Source: Marinobacterium iners DSM 11526 (GTDB lineage: Bacteria > Pseudomonadota > Gammaproteobacteria > Pseudomonadales > Balneatricaceae). From it: a stretch of 64,000 nt of DNA. This document shows positions 40,867 to 49,890 of this stretch, piece after piece. The stretch's first letter is position 1; every line of letters starts with the position of its first letter. The translations under genes were made by a program, and so were the position numbers. The stretch spans positions 62,001-126,000 of the forward strand of contig NZ_FNRJ01000009.1 in assembly GCF_900107855.1 (NCBI RefSeq), written 5' to 3'. The notes under the pieces were generated by a model that worked only from the letters and a program-made list of their open reading frames with translations, was not told the origin of the DNA and did no database searches.

Positions 40867-42137
40867 ACGTCAGCTCCCTTGAATGGCTCGGGTATGATCG
40901 GCAGTTCAACTTCAGTCAGGGTGCCCCCGTCCGGGTGGCTGTAAAGGCGCACTTCACCCTGGTGTCGAGCCAGAGTGGAAGAGGTGAGAAACAGGCCAAT
41001 ACCCAGCCCTCGCCCCTTGGTCGTTACAAACGGTTTACCCAGTTGATCGGCCTGTTCCAGCGGTAGCCCGGGACCCTGGTCATGCACTTGCAGGAGGATA
41101 CGCTCACTGTCCCAGCTCAGCGCAATCTCGATATCCTCGGGGTGGGCATCGGCCGCATTGTTGAGCAGGTTAAGCAATGCCTGTTGCAGTGTTATAGAAG
41201 CGCTCACCCTTGGTGCCGGGCCAGAAGGAAACGGGGGTATGCGGTAGCTGACTTCGGGGCGCATCAGGGTCCATTCTTCAATCACGCGCTCAAGCAGTTC
41301 GGTAACGGCGATACGGCTATGGCTGCGTTGCTGTTCTTCTTGCACGCTGCGACTCATCTGCTGCAGTCGTGCCGAGCAGGTGGCCACCTGCTGGCGCAGC
41401 AGCGCGATATCATCCTGCAGTAACGTGTCATCAGGATGATCCAGCTCCATTTCACGCAGGGTAACCTGCATGGTGGACAGCGGGGTACCCAGTTCGTGCG
41501 CAGTACCGGCGGCCAGTGTGGCCAGCGCAAGCAGCTGCTGATCACGAATATGTTGTTCACGTTCGGCCTGCAAACGCTGTTCACCGCGCTGCAGGGTCTG
41601 ATGCATGCGCACGATAAACCAGCTGATCAGCAGGACGGTAAACAGAAAATTGATCCACATGCCGGTGATGTGAAGGTCATACAAATCGAAAATCCGGTGT
41701 TGGTGACCCTGTTCCAACTTCAGTACCGGTATGTAGTGGCGCAGCAGTGAGGTATAGAGCACTACCAGCATGGTGGCCATCAACAGGGTGTATCGAGCGC
41801 CAAGGGTGGCGGCGCTGACAAGCAACGGAATCAGCAGCATGAAGATGAACGGATTGGTGGCGCCACCGCTTTGGTACAGCAGGCAGCCATAAAGCACGAC
41901 ATCGGCACAGAGCTGGCTGAAGAACTCCAGTTCAGTCACCGGCCAGCGCGAGTGCAGGCGTGCAAACGTCATCACATTCAGCAGTGCCAGAGCTGCAAGA
42001 GTGGACCCAAGCAGCCATACATCCAGTGTCAGATGCAGTACAAACAGAGCGAACAGCAGAGCACCACTCTGGGCAAAAAGCACCAGAGTACGGATATAGG
42101 TCAGTTGCAGCAGGTGGTGATGAAATCCGCTCAGCAC
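40863..42137 (-). CDS. regB: RegB/PrrB/RoxS-family redox sensor histidine kinase
   Basis: This 424-residue inner-membrane kinase has about six hydrophobic segments in the first 175 residues and the ubiquinone-sensing motif GGATNPF (91-97), diagnostic of RegB. The phosphorylated residue is His214 in GTAHELGTPLSTM. Cys254 lies where the redox-active cysteine of RegB is found, after the H box. The ATPase end includes NLLNNAADAHPEDI and KGRGLGIGLFL. The start is GTG 42137. It is divergent from the BCCT operon, and a RegA-type palindrome lies between the two. Confidence 0.92.
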   Translation of the reverse strand: MLSGFHHHLLQLTYIRTLVLFAQSGALLFALFVLHLTLDVWLLGSTLAALALLNVMTFARLHSRWPVTELEFFSQLCADVVLYGCLLYQSGGATNPFIFMLLIPLLVSAATLGARYTLLMATMLVVLYTSLLRHYIPVLKLEQGHQHRIFDLYDLHITGMWINFLFTVLLISWFIVRMHQTLQRGEQRLQAEREQHIRDQQLLALATLAAGTAHELGTPLSTMQVTLREMELDHPDDTLLQDDIALLRQQVATCSARLQQMSRSVQEEQQRSHSRIAVTELLERVIEEWTLMRPEVSYRIPPFPSGPAPRVSASITLQQALLNLLNNAADAHPEDIEIALSWDSERILLQVHDQGPGLPLEQADQLGKPFVTTKGRGLGIGLFLTSSTLARHQGEVRLYSHPDGGTLTEVELPIIPEPFKGADV

Positions 42138-42209
42138 AGCAGCCCCGGAGGAATTACGCTAAGGTTAATGGGGCAGTATACCTGCCAACGGCACGTATGT
42201 GGTCCAGCC

Positions 42210-42234
42210 TTTGTGCGACAAAGCGTCGCACAAA
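42210..42234. promoter_or_regulatory. Palindrome matching the RegA/PrrA binding consensus
   Basis: TTTGTGCGAC (42210-42219) and GTCGCACAAA (42225-42234) are an exact 10-base inverted repeat around AAAGC. The core TGCGAC-N5-GTCGCA fits the consensus known for Rhodobacter PrrA/RegA (GCGNC-spacer-GNCGC). It lies between the divergent regB and BCCT genes, 75 and 98 bases from their starts, so it could control both. Confidence 0.72.
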
Positions 42235-42258
42235 CGGTGACGGCCGGCAGGCTGCGAC

Positions 42259-42288
42259 TTGCGAAAGTATAACCCGATCCAACATACT
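42259..42288 (+). promoter_or_regulatory. Candidate sigma-70 promoter of the BCCT operon
   Basis: TTGCGA (42259-42264), 18 bases, CATACT (42283-42288); each element matches four of six bases. It is downstream of the RegA-type palindrome, whose centre is about 73 bases before the expected start point, a position suited to activation. Confidence 0.35.
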
Positions 42289-42332
42289 AAAAAGGTAAAC
42301 GTTTCAAATCTGACCTGAGGGAGACAAACCAA

Positions 42333-43961
42333 ATGGCGGCCAATAAAGACCCCATGATCCCCGATGGTGATGTGAATCCGATCGATACCGACTACCAGAT
42401 CGGTCAGGATAACATCGTTGTCAACGTAGGCCCTTTCGGCCTGGATATCCACAACCGCGTCTTTGCGATCTCCGGTCTTGCCGTGATCGCGTTCGTACTG
42501 CTTACCCTGGTTTTTCAAAGCCAGGTGGAACCGCTGTTCAGCAGCCTTCGTGGCTGGCTGACTACCAATCTGGACTGGTTTTTCATCAGTGCAGCCAACA
42601 TTTTCGTGATTATCTGTCTGGTGCTGATTTTCACCCCACTTGGCCGGGTACGCCTCGGCGGGACCGAAGCCACACCGGATTACAGCTACGCCGGCTGGTT
42701 TTCCATGCTGTTTGCTGCTGGTATGGGTATCGGCTTGATGTTCTTCGGCGTTTCGGAGCCACTGTCCCACTTCAGCTCGTCCTTTGGTGGCATTAGTATC
42801 GAGAACGGAGTTCGAACCGACTGGGCGCCACTGGGGGCTGCTGGGGGGGATGCCGAATTGGCTGCGCGCTTGGGCATGGCCGCCACCATCTACCACTGGG
42901 CGCTTCACCCTTGGGCAATCTATGCCGTCATGGCACTGGGGCTGGCGTTGTTCTCCTTCAACAAGGGTCTGCCGCTGACCATCCGTTCGGTGTTCTATCC
43001 GATTCTGGGTGAGCGAGTCTGGGGTTGGCCGGGACATGTCATTGATATTCTGGCCGTGCTGGCGACCCTGTTCGGCCTGGCTACTTCTCTGGGCTTCGGT
43101 GCCTCTCAGGCTGCATCAGGTTTGAACTATCTGTTCGGTATTCCGCTGGGCAACACGACACAGATTGTTCTGGTGATCGGGATCACCGCCATAGCGCTGG
43201 TTTCAGTACTGGCCGGTCTGGATGCCGGGGTGAAGCGACTGTCTGAAATAAACATGGTGCTGGCGGTCTTGTTACTGGCGTTCGTGATCCTCGTTGGGCC
43301 GACGCTGGCCATTGCAACCGGCTTCTTCGATAACTTGATGGCGTATCTGACCTATCTGCCGGAGCTGGCTAACCCCGTTGGGCGTGAGGACAGCAACTTT
43401 GCATCTGGCTGGACCGCGTTTTACTGGGCCTGGTGGATCTCTTGGTGTCCGTTTGTAGGCATGTTTATCGCGCGCGTGTCCAGGGGGCGTACCGTACGCG
43501 AATTCATCATCTCGGTACTGTTGGTGCCCTCGCTGGCCTGCGTGTTGTGGATGACCGTGTTTGGTACCACCGCTATTGACCAGGTGGTGAATGCGGGCTA
43601 CGACGCCGTGGCCGACGCGGAGCTGCCGCTGCAGTTGTTCACCATGCTGGACGTATTGCCGCTGGCGCAGATCACCTCGTTCATCGCAATCATTCTGGTG
43701 GTGGTGTTCTTTATCACTTCATCCGACTCTGGCTCGCTGGTCATCGATGTAATCGCAGCCGGTGGCAAGGTGGATGCGCCGACGCCACAGCGCGTGTTCT
43801 GGTGTACGTTTGAAGGGCTGGTGGCCATTGCGTTGATTCTTGGCGGGGGGCTGGTCGCGCTGCAGGCAATGGCAGTGTCGACCGGTCTGCCGTTTACCAT
43901 TGTGTTGCTGGTTGCAGCCTTCTCGATGGTGAAAGGGCTAGCCTCCGAGCCGAGGGTCTGA
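42333..43961 (+). CDS. BCCT-family betaine/carnitine/choline transporter
   Basis: This 542-residue inner-membrane protein has twelve hydrophobic segments. The family signature is GWTAFYWAWWISWCPFVGMFIARVSRGRTVREF. GMGIGLMFFGVSEP contains the GMGIG motif associated with sodium-coupled betaine carriers. It lacks the long cytoplasmic C-terminus of E. coli-type BetT, so osmotic gating through that tail is unlikely. The exact substrate (glycine betaine, choline, carnitine or a relative) is not determinable. GAGGGAG precedes ATG 42333. A DUF294 signalling gene follows after six bases. Confidence 0.92.
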   Translation: MAANKDPMIPDGDVNPIDTDYQIGQDNIVVNVGPFGLDIHNRVFAISGLAVIAFVLLTLVFQSQVEPLFSSLRGWLTTNLDWFFISAANIFVIICLVLIFTPLGRVRLGGTEATPDYSYAGWFSMLFAAGMGIGLMFFGVSEPLSHFSSSFGGISIENGVRTDWAPLGAAGGDAELAARLGMAATIYHWALHPWAIYAVMALGLALFSFNKGLPLTIRSVFYPILGERVWGWPGHVIDILAVLATLFGLATSLGFGASQAASGLNYLFGIPLGNTTQIVLVIGITAIALVSVLAGLDAGVKRLSEINMVLAVLLLAFVILVGPTLAIATGFFDNLMAYLTYLPELANPVGREDSNFASGWTAFYWAWWISWCPFVGMFIARVSRGRTVREFIISVLLVPSLACVLWMTVFGTTAIDQVVNAGYDAVADAELPLQLFTMLDVLPLAQITSFIAIILVVVFFITSSDSGSLVIDVIAAGGKVDAPTPQRVFWCTFEGLVAIALILGGGLVALQAMAVSTGLPFTIVLLVAAFSMVKGLASEPRV

Positions 43962-43967
43962 TTACCC

Positions 43968-45857
43968 ATGGTTGAGACGCAGCAGGCTGAACATATCGAG
44001 ATACTCGACTTCCTGCGCCGTACTACTCCCTTTACGGAGCTGTCCGAGGAAACCCTGGGACAGGTTGCGGGGCAGGTTGAAGTCGCCTATTTCAAGGCGG
44101 GTAGCCAGATACTGAACTTTGGTGAAGAGATCAGTGACTGGTACATCATCCGCAGCGGTGCCGTTGAGGTGTTCCGACGTAACGGTGATCTTTACAACCG
44201 TTTGAGTGAAGGAGGTTTCTTCGGTGAGTTCGGCCTGCTGCGCAACAGGCGGGTGCGATTTCCGGTAGTGGCGCTGGAAGACACGCTGGTGTATCTGATT
44301 GCCGAGCCCCTGTTCAACGACCTGTTCGACAATAATGAAGGCTTTGCTGATATTGTTGAGGTGGAAGACCGCACCCGTCTGCGCCAGGCGGTGGCGCGGC
44401 GTGAAGATGCCAATGAGTTGATGACCTCCAGGGTTGAAACCCTGGTGAGTCGTGAGCCTGTGTGTCTGCCGGTTACGGCCACGGCGCGCGAGGCGGCCAT
44501 TCGGATGACGGAAGAGGGTGTGTCGTCTCTGCTGATTCTGGATGCGAACGATGATCCCGAGCGTGACAGCCGCATGGCGGGTATTATCACCGACAGGGAT
44601 ATTCGCAATCGTTTGGTCTCTCCGGGGCTGGACTACGATACGCCGGTCACCGAGATTATGACCTCCGAGCTTCGGTACGTTGAGCACTCCCAGTTCGTGT
44701 TTGAAGCGATGCTGCTGATGCTGCGCTTCAATGTGCACCACCTTCCGGTTCTGAAACACCGGCAGCCGATCGGGGTGATCGCCCTGTCCGACATCATCCG
44801 CTACGAGTCGCAGAACAGCCTGTTTGTGGTCAGCAGCATCTTCCGGGCACAGAGTGTGGAGGAGCTGGTGGCACTGAAGCAGGATGTACGCGCCTGCTTC
44901 ACCCGCATGGTGAACGAGGATGCCAACTCGCGCATGATTGGCGGTGCCATGGCGGTGATCGGTCGCAGCTTCAAACAGCGTCTGCTGGAGTTGGGCGAGG
45001 CCGAACTGGGGCCGCCTCCGGTGCCCTATTGCTTTCTCGCTCTGGGCTCCATGGCGCGGGAGGAGCAGCTGATCGTGACTGATCAGGACAATGCCATGAT
45101 CCTCGATAACCGCTATGATCCGCAACAGCATGAAGCCTACTTCAAGGCGCTGGCGGAGTTTGTTTGTGATGGGCTGGATGCCTGTGGCTACAGTTATTGC
45201 AGCGGCAAAATCATGGCCACCAACCCGAAATGGCGTCAGCCACTACGGGTATGGGAGCAGTACTTCACTGAGTGGATAGACAAACCGACACCGGAGTTTT
45301 TGCTCAACAGTGCCATATTCTTCGATCTGGAGGGTGTGTGGGGCAGGACCCGTTGGGCCGAGATGCTGAATGACCTGATCCGGCGCAAAGCGAAACGCAA
45401 TCCTCGCTTCCTGGCCTGTATGGCACGCAATGCACTTTTGCGTACGCCACCGCTGGGATTCTTCAAGGACTTCGTGATGGAGACCGATGGCCGGCACACC
45501 AACTCGATTAACATGAAGCGGCGCGGGACGGCACCGGTGGCAGACCTGATTCGCGTGCATGCACTGGCTGTCGGGTCTCGGGCGAGCAACTCTTTCGAGC
45601 GTCTGCGTGATGTGATCGATGCGTCGGTGATGCCCCCCGGGCGCGGGCCGGACTTGCGCGATGCGCTGGAGTTGATCTCCATGGTACGGATACGGCATCA
45701 GGCGTTGGACCTTGAAGCGGGACAGGAACCGGACAATAACGTGGAGCCGGAAAACCTGTCCGACTTCGAGCGCAAGAATCTCAAGGATGCCTTCCAAATC
45801 TTGAGCCACGCGCAGAAGTTTCTGAAATATCGTTATCAGCCAGGACGCTCGAACTGA
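43968..45857 (+). CDS. DUF294 cyclic-nucleotide-binding/CBS/nucleotidyltransferase-like signalling protein
   Basis: This 629-residue soluble protein has four parts: a cyclic-nucleotide-binding-like domain (about 10-125, with GGFFGEFGLLRNRRVRFPVVA), two CBS domains (about 150-290), a GlnD/GlnE-like nucleotidyltransferase domain (GSMAREEQLIVTDQDNAMI, near 360) and a C-terminal DUF294_C helical domain. Similar proteins sit beside acetate permease ActP and an exonuclease in pseudomonads; here the partner transporter is BCCT. It may sense nucleotides and control the transporter, but no activity is established. It starts six bases after the transporter and overlaps the exonuclease gene (TGATG). Confidence 0.9.
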   Translation: MVETQQAEHIEILDFLRRTTPFTELSEETLGQVAGQVEVAYFKAGSQILNFGEEISDWYIIRSGAVEVFRRNGDLYNRLSEGGFFGEFGLLRNRRVRFPVVALEDTLVYLIAEPLFNDLFDNNEGFADIVEVEDRTRLRQAVARREDANELMTSRVETLVSREPVCLPVTATAREAAIRMTEEGVSSLLILDANDDPERDSRMAGIITDRDIRNRLVSPGLDYDTPVTEIMTSELRYVEHSQFVFEAMLLMLRFNVHHLPVLKHRQPIGVIALSDIIRYESQNSLFVVSSIFRAQSVEELVALKQDVRACFTRMVNEDANSRMIGGAMAVIGRSFKQRLLELGEAELGPPPVPYCFLALGSMAREEQLIVTDQDNAMILDNRYDPQQHEAYFKALAEFVCDGLDACGYSYCSGKIMATNPKWRQPLRVWEQYFTEWIDKPTPEFLLNSAIFFDLEGVWGRTRWAEMLNDLIRRKAKRNPRFLACMARNALLRTPPLGFFKDFVMETDGRHTNSINMKRRGTAPVADLIRVHALAVGSRASNSFERLRDVIDASVMPPGRGPDLRDALELISMVRIRHQALDLEAGQEPDNNVEPENLSDFERKNLKDAFQILSHAQKFLKYRYQPGRSN

Positions 45858-46612
45858 TGTTCTATCTGGATCGGAATGCCCTGCAGGAGGAACCGGCTCG
45901 GGATGCCCAAGATCTGCAGGTGAGCGACTGGTCGGCCCGGTTTGCCGAACTGGCTCGACAGGCACGCTACCCGGCGCTGAAGGACTTTTATCAGGCGGGT
46001 GCCGTGACGCCGGATACACCGCTGAAGGACGTGCCGCTGGTGGCGATCGATTTCGAAACCACTGGGCTGGACCCCCGGAAGGGCGGCATTGTCAGTATCG
46101 GGCTGATGCCGATGAGTCTGAGCCGTATTCACTGTGCCGGTGCGCGTCATTGGGTGGTCAAGCCCCGTGCTCGGCTCAGCACTGAATCGGTGGTGGTTCA
46201 TGGCATCACCCATTCAGAGATAGCGGCAGCACCTGATCTGTCCCAGATCCTGGATCAATTGCTGGAACAGTTGCGTGGCAGAGTTGGGGTCGTGCACCAT
46301 CGCGGCATCGAACGCAGCTTTCTCAATGCGGCCCTGCAGGCACGAATTGGCGAAGGAATCGAGTTCCCGGTGATTGATACCATGGAGCTTGAAGCGCGAC
46401 TGCACCGTCGCAGGCCTCTTAGCCTCTGGGATCGTTTACGCGGACGCAGGCCGGTTTCAATCCGTCTGGCTCAGAGCCGCGAGCGCTATCATCTGCCTCA
46501 CTATCGCCCTCATCATGCTCTGACCGACGCGCTGGCCTGTGCCGAGCTGCTGCAGGCTCAGGTTGCGGACCGGTTTTCGGTCGATACCCCAGTGGGGGAA
46601 CTGTGGTGTTGA
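45857..46612 (+). CDS. 3'-5' exonuclease, DnaQ-like DEDDh family
   Basis: This 251-residue protein has an RNase T/DnaQ exonuclease domain from about residue 60: DFETTG (Asp65, Glu67), VVHGITHSEI, VVHHRGIERSFLNAAL and HHALTDALACAEL supplying the DEDDh residues. The N-terminal 55 residues are family-specific. The ATG overlaps the DUF294 stop. It matches the third gene of the actP-DUF294-exonuclease set in pseudomonads. Whether it acts on DNA, RNA or a nucleotide signal is unknown. Confidence 0.88.
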   Translation: MFYLDRNALQEEPARDAQDLQVSDWSARFAELARQARYPALKDFYQAGAVTPDTPLKDVPLVAIDFETTGLDPRKGGIVSIGLMPMSLSRIHCAGARHWVVKPRARLSTESVVVHGITHSEIAAAPDLSQILDQLLEQLRGRVGVVHHRGIERSFLNAALQARIGEGIEFPVIDTMELEARLHRRRPLSLWDRLRGRRPVSIRLAQSRERYHLPHYRPHHALTDALACAELLQAQVADRFSVDTPVGELWC

Positions 46613-46810
46613 CTGACCACTGATCCAATATAAATCAACATCGGTGACTGTAATCGGTGCTGTTGCACCGTCTGTGGCAAGTTCTGGCAATTGGATCTCG
46701 TCGTCATCGCATGAACCTGCTTAGGGGCAGCCCTGGGAATTGACTCCGGTACGCGGGCTCAGGTGGCGCCTCATTCTCTTCCCTATGATTCACCCTTGTA
46801 GTCGACATCT
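46613..46810. other. Non-coding gap after the exonuclease gene
   Basis: No gene is supported here. CGGTGC-TGTT-GCACCG (46655-46670) is an exact palindrome. Farther on, AGCCC (46729-46733) and GGGCT (46755-46759) could pair inside a wider GC-rich fold. It lies between the BCCT operon and the chemoreceptor gene, which converge. Confidence 0.5.
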
Positions 46811-46826
46811 TGGCATAAAACCTGCT
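46811..46826 (+). promoter_or_regulatory. Candidate sigma-54 promoter in an intergenic gap
   Basis: TGGCAT (46811-46816), five bases, CTGCT (46822-46826): GG and GC are exactly ten bases apart, and 9 of the 11 -24/-12 consensus positions match. It points at no coding gene. Transcription would start near 46837 and meet a terminator at 46929. A palindrome at 46655-46670, about 175 bases upstream of that start, is at enhancer distance. Confidence 0.5.
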
Positions 46827-46836
46827 CCATTATTTT

Positions 46837-46929
46837 GGGTCAGGCCTAAGGTCAGACGCTCATCAAGTGGTTTTTGATAACGGTGTTTATTCCTTTCTGT
46901 ATCTACAGTGGGGGAGGCACCGTTTTTTT
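46837..46929 (+). ncRNA. Candidate small RNA of about 93 bases
   Basis: The predicted transcript runs from the sigma-54-like promoter to a terminator-like stem. No open frame with a ribosome binding site lies inside. ATCAA / TTGAT (46863-46879 region) could form a small internal hairpin. The 3' stem-loop plus seven T is typical of Hfq-bound small RNAs. It does not resemble Qrr, CrcZ or 6S RNA by eye. The call is inference from promoter, terminator and lack of coding potential. Confidence 0.4.
46879..46929 (+). terminator. Terminator-like stem with seven T
   Basis: AACGGTG (46879-46885) pairs with CACCGTT (46918-46924), enclosing a second hairpin CTGTA-TC-TACAG (46898-46909 region). T46923-46929 forms the T tract. 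It reads on the plus strand, 270 bases after the exonuclease stop. Confidence 0.65.
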
Positions 46930-47031
46930 ATCCAGGATCATGAAAGTGCCATATGAAACAGGCAGACCGCACCAGAACTCGCCACAGCTGTGCTGTACAC
47001 TGGTGCAGGCCTGCTCAGTTGCGGTGCGGCA

Positions 47032-48663
47032 TTACACCTTGAAACGACCGGTTTGCTGTTGCAATTGCTGGGCATACCCATCCAGTGAGCGGCTGATGCT
47101 GCCGATGTCTCGTGAGCGATCGGCCCCCTGTGTGGCCAAATCATTGATTTCGGTGATGCTGCGGTTGATCTCATCCACGACTTGAGTCTGCTGCTCGGTA
47201 GCGGAGGCGACGCTGGTATTGACGTCGGTAATATGAGAGATCGCCTGCAGGATGGTCTGTAACTCGGCTTCGGCGCTGCTGGAGAGAGATTCGGTGGCAC
47301 TGGCTTCTTTGCTGCCGGTTTCCATTACGGTGACGACTTCAGAAACGCCACCCTGCAGTCGACTGATCATGTTCTGTATGTTTTCAGTGGACTCCTGAGT
47401 ACGTCTGGCGAGGGTACGCACTTCGTCGGCCACTACTGCAAAACCGCGTCCCTGCTCGCCTGCGCGGGCGGCTTCGATGGCCGCGTTGAGCGCCAGCAGG
47501 TTGGTCTGCTCAGCCACATCACGGATCACATCCAGCACACTGCTGATCTCGTTGGAATTGTCGGCGAGCGTTCGGATTGAGGTCACCGCCTTCTCGGTCT
47601 GTTCGGCCAGTCGTCGTACCTGCGCCGAAGACTGGTGAATGATCTCGGAGCTGCGCTGGCCGGTCTGATCCGCTTCACGGGTTATGTCCGCGGCTCGTGA
47701 AGCGTTGCCTGCCACCTCTTCGATGGCGCTTTGCATCTCATTGATGGCCGTTGCCACCATGGAGATGGCATCAGTCTGGCGGCTGACACCTGCATCGTTA
47801 TCCTGAGCTGCCGAGGCCAGGCGACCTGACTCCTGTCCCAAGTCACGGCTCAGGCTCTGAATACTGCCAATCATCTGCTGCAGATTACTCAATACCAGGT
47901 TGAAGCTGTTGGCCAGCCGACCCAGGTCATCGTTGCTTTCAACCGGAATACGCTGGGTCAGGTCACCTTCACCCTTGGCGATGTTGTCCAGCTGTTCACG
48001 CAGGGCCGTGATGGAGCGCAGAATCAGACGCATGAAAATGAAGAACAGTACGACACTGAGAAGCACGGAAACCAGCGTGATGATAAGTGTGGTAACGGAG
48101 CTGCTCACCCCTTCGGAAGAGGCTTCGGCCCCCCGCTCCTGAGCCAGCTGCTCGGTATGGGAGCCTACCCGGTCGAAATAGTCGCGTAGCTGGCTGAACA
48201 GCGGCTGTGTGACCTGATGTGACAAGGCACGTGCACGCTCAGGGTTGCCGCCTCGCGCCAGTTCCATCACCTGACGAGCCGAGCTTTCCCACTGCCGGAA
48301 AGCCTGCTCAAATCCCTCGGACGAACTCGAGACACCGGTACCGCGAAGGCGCGCAACAGCTTGGTTGAAACGGTCATGCGCCTGCTGCGCATTTTCGTCA
48401 AAGCTTGCGACTTTTGCGTCGGCTTCCTGCAGGTTAGTGCCCGCATCGACGGCCGCCATCTGCGCCACCAGAGCCTGATAGAGGTCACGATCCCCGTTAA
48501 GAATTTCGCTGATTGCCGGGAGGTAATTGCTGGCCAGGTCATCGGTGTCTGAGACCAAATTGCGACTGGTGTTGACGCTGAACAGCCCGACAAAGACCAG
48601 TGCTGCAGCCGTAATAACAAAGGGGAGCGCGATGCGGGTACGAAATCCGGTTTTTGCGGTCAT
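47032..48663 (-). CDS. Methyl-accepting chemotaxis protein
   Basis: This 543-residue receptor has a signal-anchor helix (about 10-30), a periplasmic four-helix-type ligand domain (about 31-190), a second membrane helix (about 193-215), a HAMP domain with [17 protein letters not shown], and a cytoplasmic coiled coil whose tip contains [32 protein letters not shown]. There is no C-terminal CheR-docking pentapeptide. ATG 48663 is used; the frame extends to 48843 through the region upstream. The ligand cannot be predicted. Confidence 0.94.
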   Translation of the reverse strand: MTAKTGFRTRIALPFVITAAALVFVGLFSVNTSRNLVSDTDDLASNYLPAISEILNGDRDLYQALVAQMAAVDAGTNLQEADAKVASFDENAQQAHDRFNQAVARLRGTGVSSSSEGFEQAFRQWESSARQVMELARGGNPERARALSHQVTQPLFSQLRDYFDRVGSHTEQLAQERGAEASSEGVSSSVTTLIITLVSVLLSVVLFFIFMRLILRSITALREQLDNIAKGEGDLTQRIPVESNDDLGRLANSFNLVLSNLQQMIGSIQSLSRDLGQESGRLASAAQDNDAGVSRQTDAISMVATAINEMQSAIEEVAGNASRAADITREADQTGQRSSEIIHQSSAQVRRLAEQTEKAVTSIRTLADNSNEISSVLDVIRDVAEQTNLLALNAAIEAARAGEQGRGFAVVADEVRTLARRTQESTENIQNMISRLQGGVSEVVTVMETGSKEASATESLSSSAEAELQTILQAISHITDVNTSVASATEQQTQVVDEINRSITEINDLATQGADRSRDIGSISRSLDGYAQQLQQQTGRFKV

Positions 48664-48816
48664 GGGAGGTGGTTTCCTTCCTGAAGTTTGCTCAAAGAGT
48701 AGCAGTAGAAACGGCAGGGTTAAAGCTGAAACCGGATGACCCTGCACCATGGCAATGGTAGTCTTAAGCCAGCTTTTATCCCCCGATTCAGGCCCGAAAC
48801 GGAGTCTTGTCAGGCC

Positions 48817-49890
48817 ATGAAATTCAAACCCGGTTTTGGTCATCTAGCCTTGCTGCTCACGCTGGCGTTGCTGGTGTGGCTGTTCAGCGGTGAACTGCTC
48901 AGCAGTCGCGACAATGCACCTGAAGTGGTTGCTCCCGTAGCACAGCCGATTACGGTCGCTGCCAGGCTGAGTGCGGCTCAGCCCTATCGTCGACAAGTTG
49001 TGCTGCAGGGGCAGGTTGAGCCCTGGCAAAGTGTGGACTTGCGTGCACAGATCAATGCTACAGTCGATGTTCTGCCGGTAGGGCGGGGTGCTCAGGTTGC
49101 TAAGGGTGATCTTCTGTTGCAACTGTCGGAAGACGACCGCCGCAGCCGCCTGTCGCAGGCGCGTGCCCAGCTGGCCTATAGCCGCAGTCAGCTGGAAGCA
49201 GGACAGAGTTTGCGTCGGCAGGGACTGAATGCACAAACCGACCTGTTGCGATTACAAAGTGAGCTGGCCGCTGCTGAGCAGGCAGTACGCAGTGCAGAAC
49301 TTGAACTTGAACACACACGTCCGGTCGCACCTTTCGCAGGCGTACTTGACAGTCTCGATGTGGACCTGGGGGACTATCTGGTTGCCGGTCAAGTGTGGGG
49401 GAGGTTGCTCGATACGGCAGTGCTGCGAGTGCGAGCGCAGGTGCCGCAGCAACAGGTGGCCGGGCTCGAGCTGGGGCAACGAGCAGAAGTGGTTTTGCTG
49501 GATCAACGTACTTTCAGCGGTGTTGTCAGTCACATCTCAAGGGAGGCGGATAGCGCCACCCGAAGTTTTACAGTGGAGATACGGCTGGAAAACCCTGAAG
49601 GTCTCAGAATCGCCGGCGCCAGTGCCACGGTTCGGATCGATATCGGCAGCGTGGATGCTCACCGGATCTCCACAGCCCTGCTGACGCTGGGTGAAGGCGG
49701 TCAGTTGGGTGTGTTGTATCTGGAGCCGGACGACCGGGTACAGTTCGCGCCGGTGCAGCTTATCAGTACCGGAACCGAAGGCAGCTGGGTGAGTGGGTTG
49801 CCGGAAGAAATTCGGTTGATCACGCTGGGCGGCGGCTTTGTCTCGCCGGGTCAGCAGGTCAAGGTTGATCAAGCGTCGGAGTCGCGTTGA
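48817..49890 (+). CDS. RND efflux membrane fusion protein
   Basis: This 357-residue periplasmic adaptor has an N-terminal membrane anchor (about 8-24), a lipoyl/barrel-sandwich half [24 protein letters not shown], a short alpha-hairpin (about 105-160) and the returning lipoyl half [20 protein letters not shown]. It bridges an RND pump to an outer-membrane channel. ATG 48817 fits the anchor start; the frame is open from 48736. It overlaps the RND gene (TGATG), and no channel gene is in the window. Confidence 0.92.
   Translation: MKFKPGFGHLALLLTLALLVWLFSGELLSSRDNAPEVVAPVAQPITVAARLSAAQPYRRQVVLQGQVEPWQSVDLRAQINATVDVLPVGRGAQVAKGDLLLQLSEDDRRSRLSQARAQLAYSRSQLEAGQSLRRQGLNAQTDLLRLQSELAAAEQAVRSAELELEHTRPVAPFAGVLDSLDVDLGDYLVAGQVWGRLLDTAVLRVRAQVPQQQVAGLELGQRAEVVLLDQRTFSGVVSHISREADSATRSFTVEIRLENPEGLRIAGASATVRIDIGSVDAHRISTALLTLGEGGQLGVLYLEPDDRVQFAPVQLISTGTEGSWVSGLPEEIRLITLGGGFVSPGQQVKVDQASESR

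Noticed and set aside
43962-45131. 389-residue minus-strand frame opposite the DUF294 gene
   Set aside because: Antisense shadow; His/Gln-rich and without motifs.
46655-46670. CGGTGC-TGTT-GCACCG considered as an NtrC site
   Set aside because: The half-sites are in the opposite order (GGTGC before GCACC) to the NtrC consensus, so I list it only as an unassigned palindrome.
46874-47185. 103-residue plus-strand frame over the gap and the chemoreceptor end
   Set aside because: It starts inside the terminator-like stem and runs antisense to the receptor gene, with no ribosome binding site.
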